The notes below the pieces were generated by a model. The model was not told the DNA's origin, ran no database searches, and saw only the letters and a list, made by a program, of their open reading frames with translations. 64,000 nucleotides of DNA from Heterorhizobium halophytocola (GTDB lineage Bacteria; Pseudomonadota; Alphaproteobacteria; Rhizobiales; Rhizobiaceae). Both the position numbers and the translations under genes were made by a program. The stretch covers positions 310,001 through 374,000 of the forward strand of contig NZ_JAGGJU010000005.1 in NCBI RefSeq assembly GCF_017873095.1, given 5' to 3'. Of the stretch, positions 47,053 to 57,100 are shown piece after piece; positions within the stretch are counted from its first letter, which is position 1, and each line of letters starts with the position of its first letter.

Positions 47053-49050
47053 ATGTCATTTTCAGACCGGATACGCACGGCCTACCGCAATCTCGTATCC
47101 TTTCTCAGCGTTCCGAATGACAGCCCGGTGCTGACCGTCGCGCAGTTCGAGGCCCTCTCGCGCCAGGTCCCGCTCCTCTACATCATCCTTGCGGTCAACA
47201 TGCTGACGGTGGCCTGGACCCATCGCCAGGTCGCCCCCGACTGGATGGTCGTCTATATTCCCGCCGCCTTCTGCGGCATCTGCGCCCTTCGCGGCTACAG
47301 CTGGTACAGCCATCGCGATGTCGCCGTCACGCCGGAGCACGCCTATGCCAGGCTTCGGGCGACCAATCGCCTCGCGCCACCGATCACCGCCGTCTTCGTG
47401 ATCTGGGCGCTTGCCCTTTTCCAGCGCGGCGACGCCTATCAGCAGGCGCATGTCGCCTTCTACCTGGCGGTCACCGTCATCGGCATCATGCTGTGTCTGA
47501 TGCATCTGCGCTCGGCCGTGCTGCTGGTCTCGACCATCGTCACCTTGCCGTTTCTGGTCACCATGGCGCTGTCGGGGCGGGAAAGCTTCCTGGCCACCGC
47601 GATCAACATCGTCTTCGTCAGCGCCGCGCTGATCCTCGTCATCCACGCCCATTACAACGACTTCCGGCAGTTGGCCCTGTCGCGGCAAGCGCTCGAAGAG
47701 CGCAATGCCGCGGTGCTGTCGCTGTCCGACGAGAATATGCGGCTTGCCAATCTCGACAGCCTCACCAAGCTGTCCAATCGCCGCCGCTTCTTCCACAATC
47801 TGGAGCGCGCCTTCACCAGGGCCCGGGGACAGAACGGCCGGCTTGCGGTCGCCATCGTCGACCTCGACGGGTTCAAGCCGATCAACGATCTCTACGGCCA
47901 TGCCGTCGGCGACAAGGTGCTGGCCGAGATCGGCCTGCGCCTGGCCCGCTTCGAAGGCGACGACCTGCTGATCCACCGCCTCGACGGCGACGAATTCGCG
48001 CTGCTGATGACCTGCGCCGCGCTCGACGAAAGCCACATCATCACGCTCAGTACGCAGATCTGCGATGCGATTGCAGCCCCGATCGCCCTTGCCAACACGA
48101 TGGTCCAGATCACCGGCTCGCTCGGCGCGGCCATCTATCCGAATGTCGGCTCCAGTGGCCAGGACCTCTACGAGCGTGCCGATTATGCGCTTCACACCGC
48201 CAAGCGCCAGCAGCGCGCCGGCATCGTCCTGTTCAACCAGCAGCAGGCCGACGAGCTGTCGCGCCAGCAGGTGGTCGAAGAGGCGCTGGCAACCGCAGAC
48301 CTGGCCCAGGAACTCAGCCTCGCCTTTCAGCCGATCATCGACGTCCAGACCGGCCGGGTTGCCGGATTCGAGGCGCTGGCCCGCTGGACCAGCCCGCAGC
48401 TCGGGCGCGTGTCGCCGGGCGAATTCATCCCGGTCGCCGAGCAGAGCGGCCGCATCACGCTGATCACGCGCATGCTGCTGGACAAGGCGCTTGCCGTTGC
48501 CGCCACCTGGCCGAAGGACGTCTATCTGTCGTTCAACCTGTCGTCCCATGATCTGGCAAGCAGCGACGGCATGCTGCGGCTTCTCGCCTCGGTGGAGGCC
48601 GGCGCGGTCGACCCGTCGCGGATCAATTTCGAGATTACCGAGACGGCCGTCATGTATGATTTCGAGCAGACGCGCTCATCCATCCAGATGCTGCGCCATC
48701 TGGGCGCCGGCGTGTCTCTCGACGATTTCGGCACGGGCTATTCGAGCCTCAGCCATATCCACCGCCTGCCCCTCACCCGGATCAAGATCGACCGGTCTTT
48801 CGTCAGCAACATCCAGTCGCTGCAGTCGAGCATGAAGATCGTCCGCTCGGTACTGACGCTCTGCTTCGAGATGGATCTGGACACGGTGGTCGAAGGGGTG
48901 GAAACCGATCAGGAGCTGTTCACCGTCGAGGCTCTCGGCGCGCGCTTCGTGCAGGGCTTCCATTTCAGCGCCCCGATCAGTGCCGAGGAGACGCTTCCAG
49001 CCATTGCCCGGCTCTGGTGTCAGCCGGCCGCCAACCGTCGCATCGCCTGA
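47053..49050 (+). CDS. GGDEF/EAL protein with membrane-embedded N-terminus
   Basis: 665 residues. About six N-terminal helices (~40-205) form a membrane sensor module, then a GGDEF domain whose signature is DGDEF (311-315), and an EAL domain with EALAR (E440), NFEITET, DDFGTGYSSL and EGVET. The EAL catalytic residues look intact, so c-di-GMP phosphodiesterase activity is likely. The first Gly to Asp change makes cyclase activity doubtful; a GTP-sensing role for that domain is possible. It follows glnE by 190 bp and is convergent with the ccm operon. Confidence 0.92.
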   Translation: MSFSDRIRTAYRNLVSFLSVPNDSPVLTVAQFEALSRQVPLLYIILAVNMLTVAWTHRQVAPDWMVVYIPAAFCGICALRGYSWYSHRDVAVTPEHAYARLRATNRLAPPITAVFVIWALALFQRGDAYQQAHVAFYLAVTVIGIMLCLMHLRSAVLLVSTIVTLPFLVTMALSGRESFLATAINIVFVSAALILVIHAHYNDFRQLALSRQALEERNAAVLSLSDENMRLANLDSLTKLSNRRRFFHNLERAFTRARGQNGRLAVAIVDLDGFKPINDLYGHAVGDKVLAEIGLRLARFEGDDLLIHRLDGDEFALLMTCAALDESHIITLSTQICDAIAAPIALANTMVQITGSLGAAIYPNVGSSGQDLYERADYALHTAKRQQRAGIVLFNQQQADELSRQQVVEEALATADLAQELSLAFQPIIDVQTGRVAGFEALARWTSPQLGRVSPGEFIPVAEQSGRITLITRMLLDKALAVAATWPKDVYLSFNLSSHDLASSDGMLRLLASVEAGAVDPSRINFEITETAVMYDFEQTRSSIQMLRHLGAGVSLDDFGTGYSSLSHIHRLPLTRIKIDRSFVSNIQSLQSSMKIVRSVLTLCFEMDLDTVVEGVETDQELFTVEALGARFVQGFHFSAPISAEETLPAIARLWCQPAANRRIA

Positions 49051-49080
49051 GGGCAAGGTTCACGCCGCCACGCGCCCCAG

Positions 49081-49593
49081 TCAGCCGGCATCCTTGTCTG
49101 CCAGCAGCGCCTGCAGCCTTGCCTCCTCGTCGGCCGACAGCCGGTCGGCAGGCGAAGGCGGACGCCGCCGGGTATAGACGAACATCGCGACAGCACCGAT
49201 CAGCAGAAGCACCAGCGGTGCGCCCCAGAGAATATAGGTCTTGGCGGTGAAACGCGGTTTCAGCAGCACGAATTCGCCATAGCGTGACACGACATAGTCG
49301 ATCACCTTGCGGTCGCTGTCGCCCTGCACCAACCGCTCGCGCACCAGCACCCGCAGGTCGCGTGCCAGATCGGCATTGCTGTCGTCGATCGACTGGTTCT
49401 GGCAGACCATGCAGCGCAGCTGGGCCGAGATTTCGCGGGCCCGATGCTCGAGTTTCGGATCGGACAGGACCTCGTCCGGATTGACGGCAAAGGCCGGCGC
49501 CGCCGCCGTGAAGGCCGCGACCACCAGCATCAGGGCCAGCGCGCCGCGTCTCAGGCGACCGGCCGTCTTTGCCTTTGCCTGCAAGGCCGTCAT
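49081..49593 (-). CDS. ccmH: Cytochrome c maturation protein CcmH (CycL)
   Basis: A 170-residue membrane-anchored periplasmic thiol oxidoreductase that handles the apocytochrome CXXCH motif. Signal sequence at residues ~14-36, active site [11 protein letters not shown] (C61 and C64), a C-terminal helix ([19 protein letters not shown]) and an acidic tail. Its start overlaps the ccmF stop by 4 nt. Known as CycL in rhizobia. Confidence 0.95.
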   Translation of the reverse strand: MTALQAKAKTAGRLRRGALALMLVVAAFTAAAPAFAVNPDEVLSDPKLEHRAREISAQLRCMVCQNQSIDDSNADLARDLRVLVRERLVQGDSDRKVIDYVVSRYGEFVLLKPRFTAKTYILWGAPLVLLLIGAVAMFVYTRRRPPSPADRLSADEEARLQALLADKDAG

Positions 49594-51581
49594 TCCGCCG
49601 CCTCCAGCGCGCCGGCCGGCGTCGCCCGCGCGCTGCGCTTCGGCGCGCCGATGCGCAGACGCCGGTCCGACAGCGAAACCGCGCCGCCGAGCGCCATGAT
49701 CACCGCGCCGAACCAGATGCACAGGATCCACGATTTCCACCAGATGCGCACCACCATGCCGCCATCCTTCGACGGATCGCCGAGCGACACGTAAAGCTGG
49801 CTGAGACCGAAGGTGCGGATACCGGCTTCCGTCGTCGGCATGCGTCTCGCCGTATAGAGCCGCTTGGAGGAAATCACCTCGCCGCGCGACAGGCCATCCT
49901 CGCGGATGTCGAAATGCCCACGGTCCGCGGTGAAGTTCGGTCCGGTCGCGGATGTCAGCCCCTTGAAGGTCAGTGAATAGCCGCCGGCCTCCACCGTGTC
50001 GCCGGGCTTCATCTCGGTGACCATTTCCGTCGAGAAGGTCGATGCGGAGACAATGCCGATGACGCTGACGCCGAGCCCCAGATGGGCGAGCGCCGTGCCA
50101 TAGGCCGAGCGCGGCAGGCCGGCAAAGCGGCGCCAGGCAACGGCAAAGGCAAGCTTTTGAAAGCCGGAGCGGATGAACAGATCCGACAAGGCGCCGAACA
50201 CCAGGAAAAAGCCGGCCGCGAGTCCGAGCAGCGCCAGCACCGGCCCGCCGTTTTCGACATACCAGAGGATGGCGCCGGCGACGAAGGCGAGCGCTGCGGC
50301 CGCATAGAGCCGCTGCAGCGCGCCCAGGAGGTCGCCGCGCTTCCAGGCCAGCATCGGGCCGAACGGCACGAAGACCAGAAGCGGCACCATCAGCAGGCCG
50401 AAGGTGAGATTGAAGAAGGGCGGTCCGACGGAAATCTTGTCGCCCGTCAGCGTCTCGAGGATCAGCGGATAGAGCGTGCCGATCAGTACGGTGGCGGTCG
50501 CAACCGTCAGGATCAGGTTGTTCAGCACCAGCGCGCCTTCGCGCGAGATCGGCGCAAACAGACCGCCGCTTTTCAGCATCGGCGCGCGCAGCGCAAACAG
50601 CGTGAAGGCGCCGCCGATGAAGATCGTCAGGATGCCGAGGATGAATACCCCGCGCGACGGATCGGTGGCAAAGGCATGCACCGAGGTCAAGACGCCGGAC
50701 CGCACCAGGAAGGTGCCCAGCAGCGACAGCGAAAAGGTGAGGATCGCCAGAAGCACGGTCCAGATCTTCAGCGCCTCGCGCTTTTCCATCACCAGCGCCG
50801 AATGCAGCAGCGCCGTGCCGGCCAGCCAGGGCATGAAGGAGGCGTTTTCGACCGGATCCCAGAACCACCAGCCGCCCCAGCCGAGTTCGTAATAGGCCCA
50901 ATAGGAGCCCATGGCGATGCCGCAGGTCAGAAACATCCAGGCGGTCAGCGTCCAGGGCCGCACCCAGCGTGCCCAGGCCGCATCGATGCGCCCGTCCATC
51001 AGGGCGGCGATGGCGAAGGAAAAGCTCACGGAAAAGCCGACATAGCCGAGATAAAGCAGCGGCGGATGAATGGCGAGGCCGGCATCCTGCAACACCGGAT
51101 TGAGATCCTGGCCCTCGGCCGGCGCCGGCCAGAGCCTGAGGAACGGATTGGAGGTAAACACGATGAACAGGATGAAGGCCGTGGCAATCCAGGCCTGCAC
51201 CGCCAGCACATTGGCCTTCAACCGTTCCGGCAGATTGCCGCCAAAGACCGCGACCATAGCCGAAAACAGCGACAGGATCAGCAGCCAGAGCATCATCGAT
51301 CCCTCGTGATTGCCCCAGACGGCGGAAAAGCGATAGACCGTCGGCATCAGCGAATGGGAGTTCTCCCACACGTTCTTCACCGAAAAGTCCGAGGCGAGAT
51401 AGGCCCAGGTCAGCGTTCCGAAAGAGAACACGACAAGCCCGAACATCGCGATCGTGCCGGTGGTGGCGACCGCCATCATCGCGCCGTCGCCGCGCCTGGC
51501 GCCGATCACCGGCAGGATGGACACGATCAGGGCGGCGGCCAGCGCCAGCACCAGTGCGTAATGGCCAAGTTCGATGATCAT
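49590..51581 (-). CDS. ccmF: Heme lyase CcmF (CycK)
   Basis: Inner-membrane heme-handling protein of 663 residues with about 15 helices, which ligates heme to apocytochrome c together with CcmH/CcmI. The tryptophan-rich heme-handling motif is [20 protein letters not shown], and several conserved periplasmic histidines are visible ([22 protein letters not shown]). Start [14 protein letters not shown] at 51581 overlaps the ccmE stop by 4 nt. Confidence 0.96.
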   Translation of the reverse strand: MIIELGHYALVLALAAALIVSILPVIGARRGDGAMMAVATTGTIAMFGLVVFSFGTLTWAYLASDFSVKNVWENSHSLMPTVYRFSAVWGNHEGSMMLWLLILSLFSAMVAVFGGNLPERLKANVLAVQAWIATAFILFIVFTSNPFLRLWPAPAEGQDLNPVLQDAGLAIHPPLLYLGYVGFSVSFSFAIAALMDGRIDAAWARWVRPWTLTAWMFLTCGIAMGSYWAYYELGWGGWWFWDPVENASFMPWLAGTALLHSALVMEKREALKIWTVLLAILTFSLSLLGTFLVRSGVLTSVHAFATDPSRGVFILGILTIFIGGAFTLFALRAPMLKSGGLFAPISREGALVLNNLILTVATATVLIGTLYPLILETLTGDKISVGPPFFNLTFGLLMVPLLVFVPFGPMLAWKRGDLLGALQRLYAAAALAFVAGAILWYVENGGPVLALLGLAAGFFLVFGALSDLFIRSGFQKLAFAVAWRRFAGLPRSAYGTALAHLGLGVSVIGIVSASTFSTEMVTEMKPGDTVEAGGYSLTFKGLTSATGPNFTADRGHFDIREDGLSRGEVISSKRLYTARRMPTTEAGIRTFGLSQLYVSLGDPSKDGGMVVRIWWKSWILCIWFGAVIMALGGAVSLSDRRLRIGAPKRSARATPAGALEAAE

Positions 51582-52039
51582 TGCACCGCCTCCTTGGCCG
51601 AAGCCGCCTGGCCTTCCCACACACCGTCCTTCTTCAGCCGGTCCGCAACCTCTTTCGGCATGTAATTCTCGTCATGCTTGGCAAGCACCGTGTCGGCAAC
51701 GAAGGTATGGCTGCCGTCGAACGAGCCTTCGGTGACCACCCCCTGCCCCTCGCGAAACAGGTCCGGCAGGATGCCGGTATAGGTGACCGGCACCGTCGCC
51801 TTGCCGTCGGTCACCGAAAAGGTCACCGTCTTGCCCTGCCCGCGCACCACCGTGCCATCGGCCACCAGGCCGCCGAGCCGGATGCGCGTGCCCGGCCCAA
51901 CGCTCGTGGTCTGCAGGTCGCCCGGCATGTAGAAATAGGCGATTGTCTGGCCGAAGGCGAACATCACCAGCAGCACGGCGGCAATGATGAAGCTCATGCC
52001 ACCGGCAATCACGGCGAGACGTTTCTGCTTGCGGCTCAT
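51578..52039 (-). CDS. ccmE: Heme chaperone CcmE (CycJ)
   Basis: A 153-residue periplasmic heme chaperone with one N-terminal anchor ([20 protein letters not shown]), an OB-fold barrel and the heme-binding histidine in [14 protein letters not shown] (with the conserved Tyr). Overlaps ccmI and ccmF by 4 nt each. Start [14 protein letters not shown] is typical. Confidence 0.97.
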   Translation of the reverse strand: MSRKQKRLAVIAGGMSFIIAAVLLVMFAFGQTIAYFYMPGDLQTTSVGPGTRIRLGGLVADGTVVRGQGKTVTFSVTDGKATVPVTYTGILPDLFREGQGVVTEGSFDGSHTFVADTVLAKHDENYMPKEVADRLKKDGVWEGQAASAKEAVQ

Positions 52040-53208
52040 TTCAGCGCATCCTCCACCGGCAGCTTCAAGGTCCGTGCCTCGGCCAGCAGGGTCTTGCCTT
52101 GCTCGCTGTCGGGCGGAAAGGCGGCTAGTCCGCGTTTCAGCGCATCGAGCGCCTTGGCCTGCTCGTCCAGCATGGCATAGGAACGGACGAGACGCGACCA
52201 TCCCGCCGCATTGTTCGGGTCATCGCGCAGCTTGGCATCGAGACTGTCGACCATGCCGCGGATCATCTGTTCGCGGTCCTTGCCGCTCATCTGGTTGGCG
52301 GCGGCGACATCGGCAGCGCTCGGATTACCCGGTGCGCTCGCCACGCTGCCCTCGGTCGCCGCGCCGGCACCGCCCGCCGGTGCCGCGGCGACCGTGCCGC
52401 CATTGGCCTCGACATGCCGGTTGACCACCTCAAGCCAGGGGGCATCCTTCGGCGACGTCTCTACAATCGCCTCGAAGGCCGCGCGCGCCTCGTCCTTCTT
52501 GCCCGACTGTTCCAGCGCCAGCGCCAGATAATATTGCGCCTGCGGATCGTCGGGGGCGAGCTTCAGGGCCTTTTCGAATGCGCTGCGCGCCTCGTCGGTC
52601 ACCACGCCTTCGGCCTGCGCGATCACCGCCTCGCCAAGCCCCTTCAGCCGCACGGCATTCTCGCCGAGCAGCCGGATGGCATTGCGATAGGCGAGGTCGG
52701 CGTCGCCGAACCGGCCCATGCGCATGTAGATCGGCGCCACGACATCCCAGCCGGAACCATCATCGGGGTTGGCCGCCAGATGCTTTTCAACCTTGGTGAC
52801 GAGCAGCGCCAGATTGTTGCCGGGATTTTCAAGCCGGGCTGCGAGCGGCTGGTCGGGAATGCCGGGCGCGCCGGTGCCGAGATAGAGGCCGAGCGCGATC
52901 ACCGGCAGGAGGACGATGACGAAGACCTGCGCCAGGCGATGCCGCCCGTCCACGCCGGCCGCGGCCTGCTCCTCCTCGTGGCTGACGGCGATCAGCCGAC
53001 GGGCAATCTCGGCGCGCGCATAATCGGCGTCCTCGGGCGCGATCGTGCCGGTTTCCCGGTCCCGTTCGAGTTCCCCCAGCTGGTCGCGGTAGACGGCGGC
53101 CTCGCCGGCGGAGACGGTCGCGACAACCTCCCTGCTGCGCCAGAGCGGCAGAAGCAGGAAGAGCGCGACCACAAAGGTCAAAATCGCGGCGGCAATCCAG
53201 AATGTCAT
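52036..53208 (-). CDS. ccmI: Cytochrome c maturation protein CcmI (CycH)
   Basis: First gene of the ccmI-E-F-H operon; 390 residues. TM1 ([20 protein letters not shown]) and TM2 ([17 protein letters not shown]) precede a periplasmic TPR domain ([40 protein letters not shown]) that binds apocytochrome. An Ala/Gly-rich linker lies at ~275-300. The ATG at 53208 is preferred over a TTG three codons earlier. All four genes of the operon overlap by ATGA. Confidence 0.93.
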   Translation of the reverse strand: MTFWIAAAILTFVVALFLLLPLWRSREVVATVSAGEAAVYRDQLGELERDRETGTIAPEDADYARAEIARRLIAVSHEEEQAAAGVDGRHRLAQVFVIVLLPVIALGLYLGTGAPGIPDQPLAARLENPGNNLALLVTKVEKHLAANPDDGSGWDVVAPIYMRMGRFGDADLAYRNAIRLLGENAVRLKGLGEAVIAQAEGVVTDEARSAFEKALKLAPDDPQAQYYLALALEQSGKKDEARAAFEAIVETSPKDAPWLEVVNRHVEANGGTVAAAPAGGAGAATEGSVASAPGNPSAADVAAANQMSGKDREQMIRGMVDSLDAKLRDDPNNAAGWSRLVRSYAMLDEQAKALDALKRGLAAFPPDSEQGKTLLAEARTLKLPVEDALK

Positions 53209-53407
53209 GAGGCCCAATTAATCCAACCCGTCCGGCTTTCCAATCACCAAACGGCCGATGACGAAGAGTTGAGGCGATTGGCCGCAAGCCGGTGCATCGA
53301 ATGCGTTCGCCGAACACGCTTCCATGTCGCGCAAGCCGCACCCCGTCTGGCGCCCGTCGCATCCGGCCGGCAAACCGATTCGGGCTCGATCAGCCCGCGC
53401 CAGCGCC

Positions 53408-53872
53408 TCAGGTCAGGGGCGTCCAGGTGCCCTTGTCGTTGCGGCAGGCAGCCCCGCGCGCCTCGACGGTCTTGCCGTTGGCGGTCAGCTTGTGGCTGTA
53501 CTGGCGGCAGTTCTGCGCCCCCACCTGATAGGGCGCATTGGCCACCACCTCGCCGCCGACGCCGTCGGCGCCCTGCCATGTCACCGGCTGTCCGCCGGGC
53601 GACGCTTCCAGCGCCCTGTATTCGGCTTCCAGCGCGCGCTCACGGTCACCGCTCGACAGCTGCACATTGGTGCGCTTGACGATCCCGCCCTGCAGCGAGG
53701 CGATATAGACCGAGGACGAGCTCTTGTGCGACAGGCCGCCAAGCAGCGACGTCGAGGTCGCTGCGGCCGGTTGCGGCCCGTTGGGGGCCTTCGTCGCGCA
53801 GCCCGCGGGCACGGCCGCGGCCGCCACAACGAGAAGCGCGCATTTGCTCAGTCCTGCCACATGTATCCCCAT
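53408..53872 (-). CDS. Putative outer-membrane lipoprotein, surface-antigen-like
   Basis: 154 residues with a lipoprotein signal: hydrophobic stretch LLVVAAAAVPAGC with a lipobox-like VPAGC at ~C25. The C-terminal domain (YRALEASPGGQPVTWQGADG, NCRQYSHKLTANGKTVEARG, ACRNDKGTWTPL) resembles the tail of 17-kDa surface-antigen family proteins. Two Cys in that domain could pair. Lies between the ccm and feu operons, on the same strand. Function unknown. Confidence 0.78.
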   Translation of the reverse strand: MGIHVAGLSKCALLVVAAAAVPAGCATKAPNGPQPAAATSTSLLGGLSHKSSSSVYIASLQGGIVKRTNVQLSSGDRERALEAEYRALEASPGGQPVTWQGADGVGGEVVANAPYQVGAQNCRQYSHKLTANGKTVEARGAACRNDKGTWTPLT

Positions 53873-53944
53873 CGGTTAAGCCATCGATCCTGTCTGCTGC
53901 CCAGCAGAAATGGCATCATTAAGGCCGGTTCGGGTCACCCAAGC

Positions 53945-55351
53945 TTAACCCCGTTGCGTCTCGCGTGTCACCCCCGGCAGGAGCAGTCGCGCGCGAAGCC
54001 CGCCCATTCGCGACCGGTCTAACTCAAATGAGCCCTGATATTCCAGTGAAATCTCCTTGACGATCGAGAGACCGAGGCCACTGCCCGGCCGCGTCTCGTC
54101 CAGCCGCCTTCCGCGCTTCATCGCCTCTGCGGCCTGGTGCGGCTCCAGACCCGGACCGTCGTCCTCGACCGTCACCATCACCAGATGGCGCCGCGTCCCG
54201 TCGGCGGCGGGCTCCTGGCTGCCTTCGGCCACCGCCGACACAGACACCCGGCCTTCGGCATAGCGGGCGGCGTTTTCGAGCAGATTGCCGACCGTCTCCT
54301 CCAGATCCTGCGCCTCCAGCGCCAGCATCAGTCCGGGCGGATCGATATGCAGCGTGAACTCGGTCGCGGGATTGAGCTTGCGCATCACCCGCACCATCCG
54401 CTCCAGCACCGGCGCCACCTCGCAGCGTGCCAGCACCGAGCCCTGCTGGGCGGCAATCCGGGCCCGGTTCAGATAGCTCGTCACCTGCGCCTGCATCGCA
54501 TCCGTCTGGCTGCGCACCAGCTGCCCTTGTTCGGGCGGAAGGGTGCGCGCCTCATTGATCAGCACGGCAATCGGTGTCTTCAGCGAATGGGCCAGATTGC
54601 CGACCTGCATGCGAGCCCGGTCGACGATCCGCCGGTTGCTGTCGATCAGCGCATTGACCTCGTTGACCAGCGGCAGGATCTCGCGCGGGAAATTGCCCTC
54701 CAGCTCGTTGGCCGCGCCGGCGCGGATCCGCTCCAGCGCCTGCTTGGCGTCCTTCAGGGGCCTCAGGCCCGAGAGAATGCCGAACGCATTGAGCGCCAGC
54801 CCGACAATGCCGAAGACCGCCAGCGCGATGTAAAGCCGGCGCTCGAATCGGGCGATCTCGCCTTCCAGTTCGTTCAGGTTGCCGGTCACGCGAAACCGCG
54901 CCGCCTGGTCGGAATTGTCGAGCACCACTTCCGTCTCGTCGACGCGCAGCCGGTTTCCGGCATAGTCGCGCAGCTCGTAGAATCGCTCGTAGTTTTCGTC
55001 GAAGGGGATCTCCGCGACGCTCGGCACCGGCAGCGAATTGACCCCGAGCGAGGTCGAGGTCAGCCTCACCGAGGCAAAGCTGCCGAGCGGTTCGACCAGC
55101 CAGTAGAAGCCGGTGGCGGGCTGGGAGAATTTCAGGTCCCCCAGTTCCGGAGAACCGTTCAGATTGCCGTCGTCGCCGATGGTGATCGAATTGATCACGT
55201 TGAACAGCTGGGCATGCAGCAGATGGTTGAACGACCGCTCGGCGCCCTGCCGGTAGAGCGCCGAAATGACAATCGCAATGGTGATCAGCGCCACCGCCGA
55301 CCACAGTGTCGCCAACAGCAGGACCCGCTCGGTGAGCGACCTAATCCGCAT
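53945..55351 (-). CDS. feuQ: Sensor histidine kinase FeuQ
   Basis: PhoQ-like inner-membrane kinase of 468 residues. TM1 ~10-32 and TM2 ~173-195 bracket a periplasmic domain; HAMP follows (SGLRPLKDAKQALERIRAG). The H-box reads VGNLAHSLKTPIAVL (H255), typical of the PhoQ-type class, and the ATP site has LLENAARYAEG, DDGPGL and GSGLGLSIVKEI. It overlaps feuP by 11 nt. In Sinorhizobium FeuQ with FeuP controls cyclic glucan export and is restrained by FeuN. The name rests on context and class. Confidence 0.85.
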   Translation of the reverse strand: MRIRSLTERVLLLATLWSAVALITIAIVISALYRQGAERSFNHLLHAQLFNVINSITIGDDGNLNGSPELGDLKFSQPATGFYWLVEPLGSFASVRLTSTSLGVNSLPVPSVAEIPFDENYERFYELRDYAGNRLRVDETEVVLDNSDQAARFRVTGNLNELEGEIARFERRLYIALAVFGIVGLALNAFGILSGLRPLKDAKQALERIRAGAANELEGNFPREILPLVNEVNALIDSNRRIVDRARMQVGNLAHSLKTPIAVLINEARTLPPEQGQLVRSQTDAMQAQVTSYLNRARIAAQQGSVLARCEVAPVLERMVRVMRKLNPATEFTLHIDPPGLMLALEAQDLEETVGNLLENAARYAEGRVSVSAVAEGSQEPAADGTRRHLVMVTVEDDGPGLEPHQAAEAMKRGRRLDETRPGSGLGLSIVKEISLEYQGSFELDRSRMGGLRARLLLPGVTRETQRG

Positions 55352-56039
55352 GGGCGGCAGGTTGGGCGCCGGAATTGGCGGCGGGCGGCTGTATCCGGTA
55401 GCCGAGACCGCGCACCGTCTCGATCAGGTCGATGCCGAGCTTCTTGCGCAGACGCCCGACAAACACCTCGATCGTGTTGGAATCGCGGTCGAAATCCTGA
55501 TCGTACATGTGCTCGACCAGTTCGGTGCGCGACACCACCTCGCCCATGTGATGCATCAGATAGGAGAGCAGCCGGAATTCGTGCGAGGTGAGCTTCAGCG
55601 TCGCTCCCGACACCGTCACCTTCGACGACTTGGTGTCGAGATGCACGGGGCCGCAGACGATTTCCGAGGAGGCATGACCGGCAGCCCTGCGGATCAGCGC
55701 GCGGATGCGGGCCAGCACCTCTTCCAGATGGAAGGGCTTGGCGACGTAATCGTCGGCGCCGGCATCGATGCCGGCCACCTTGTCGCTCCAGCGGTCGCGG
55801 GCGGTCAACAGCAGCACCGGCATGGTGCGCCCGGCCTTGCGCCACTGTTCCAGCACCGTGATGCCGTCCATCTCGGGCAGACCGATATCGAGAATCACCG
55901 CGTCATAGGGCTCGGTGTCGCCGAGAAAATGCCCCTCCTCGCCGTCGGATGCGGTATCCACCACATAGCCGGCTTCCTGCAGGGCCTCGGCCAGCTGGCG
56001 GTTGAGATTGATATCGTCTTCCACGACGAGAATGCGCAT
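55341..56039 (-). CDS. feuP: Response regulator FeuP
   Basis: OmpR/PhoP-class regulator, 232 residues. RILVVEDD, phosphoacceptor D51 in VILDIGLPEMDG, and K in DDYVAKPFHLEEV. The winged-helix C-terminus has LTSHEFRLLSYLMHHMG and NTIEVFVGRLRKKLG. Immediately upstream of and overlapping feuQ. In rhizobia FeuP activates ndvA and other genes needed for hypo-osmotic adaptation and symbiosis. Confidence 0.87.
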   Translation of the reverse strand: MRILVVEDDINLNRQLAEALQEAGYVVDTASDGEEGHFLGDTEPYDAVILDIGLPEMDGITVLEQWRKAGRTMPVLLLTARDRWSDKVAGIDAGADDYVAKPFHLEEVLARIRALIRRAAGHASSEIVCGPVHLDTKSSKVTVSGATLKLTSHEFRLLSYLMHHMGEVVSRTELVEHMYDQDFDRDSNTIEVFVGRLRKKLGIDLIETVRGLGYRIQPPAANSGAQPAAHAD

Positions 56040-56149
56040 GCGTCCCCCTTGGGCGTCGTCTTCGTCTTGTCTGACCGCTGCGGCCGCGCAACGCCTTGCG
56101 GCGTTATGCTGACCGGCGGTCGGTGTTCACACTCGACCGGCAGCCGGCC

Positions 56150-56467
56150 TTACCTGGCGGGCACCCGCACCGTCACCTTGCGCGGACGCTGGTTGCCATT
56201 GCCCGGCACCAGCACGGTAACGACGCAGGAATTGCCGGACGGTTGCACCGACAACAGCTGCCCGCCCGTCTGGCCGACGGCGCGTCCCGCGGCCGAACGG
56301 CAGTCCACCCCGTCGCCTCCATTGGCGGCACCGCCGCGGCTGCGGTTATTGTCGTTGCGCTGCTGCACCAGGATCAGGGGAGCACCCTCGTCCGCCGAGG
56401 CGACAACCGGCAAGGAAGGCGCCGCGATCACACTGGCCAGAACAGCCGCAAGGAGGGTGAAAGCCAT
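56150..56467 (-). CDS. feuN: FeuN-like small periplasmic protein (PepSY-like)
   Basis: 105 residues with a signal peptide (MAFTLLAAVLASVIAAPSLP, cleaved near ASA). The mature protein has a disordered Arg/Asn/Gly-rich part and a PepSY-like strand-helix module (SAAGRAVGQTGGQLLSVQPS and VVTVLVPGNGNQRPRKVTVR) with C56 and C81. Position directly upstream of feuP-feuQ fits FeuN, a negative modulator of FeuQ. A small AACGCC/GGCGTT hairpin lies between it and feuP. The start could also be the GTG two codons upstream. Confidence 0.7.
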   Translation of the reverse strand: MAFTLLAAVLASVIAAPSLPVVASADEGAPLILVQQRNDNNRSRGGAANGGDGVDCRSAAGRAVGQTGGQLLSVQPSGNSCVVTVLVPGNGNQRPRKVTVRVPAR

Positions 56468-56754
56468 TTGCACACTCTTCGTTCCGGAGTTTCAATGGTC
56501 ACTATGTAACCGACCGGGTCTGAATGGCAAATGAATAGGCCCGATATCCAGGGTGTTCGACGGCGCTCCCCCGCGCGCGACCGCGAAGGCGGCAGCTTTC
56601 GCCGGGGTTTCGAGCGATGGGGCACGCCATCGCCAGGGCGCGTCCGGGCGCCACGAACTCCGGCCGCACAGAGCCATCTCAGCGATCGGAACGAAAGCTC
56701 CGCAAGACCGTTATCCGCCACCGAGACATGGTGTCTCGCAACAGGAGAACGACA

Positions 56755-56946
56755 ATGGGCAGCACTGCAGACAAGGTTTCCGGCAAGGCCAACGAAATCG
56801 CCGGCAAGGCGCGCCAGAGCGCCGGCAAGGCCCTCGGCAACGAGGAAATGCAGGTCAAGGGCATGGCTCAGGAAACCAAGGGCGACGCACAGCAGGCCAA
56901 GGGCGAAGCCAAGGACGCGGTCAAGAAGGTCGTCGACAAGGCTTGA
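56755..56946 (+). CDS. CsbD family stress protein
   Basis: 63-residue, highly charged helical protein: MGSTADKVSGKANEIAGKAR, NEEMQVKGMAQETKGDAQQA. The CsbD family is small, abundant and stress-induced; molecular role unknown. AGGAG lies 8 nt before the ATG. Confidence 0.9.
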   Translation: MGSTADKVSGKANEIAGKARQSAGKALGNEEMQVKGMAQETKGDAQQAKGEAKDAVKKVVDKA

Positions 56947-57100
56947 TCCGCTCCGTTTGCGTGGGCGGCAAGGTGCCGCCCCGGCAAACGATATCTACGA
57001 GGTCCGGCGCCTGCGCGGCATCGCGCAGGCCCAATCGGCCGCTTCGCATGGTGACCGACCTGCCGTTAATCGGCACCGGCCACATCACCGCGCCCGACCG

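Noticed and set aside
49081..51624. A very long minus-strand open frame running through ccmH and most of ccmF
   Set aside because: Only the 3' part corresponds to ccmH; the remainder is an alternative frame of ccmF with Arg/Ala-rich translation and no motifs. The four ATGA overlaps define the real genes.
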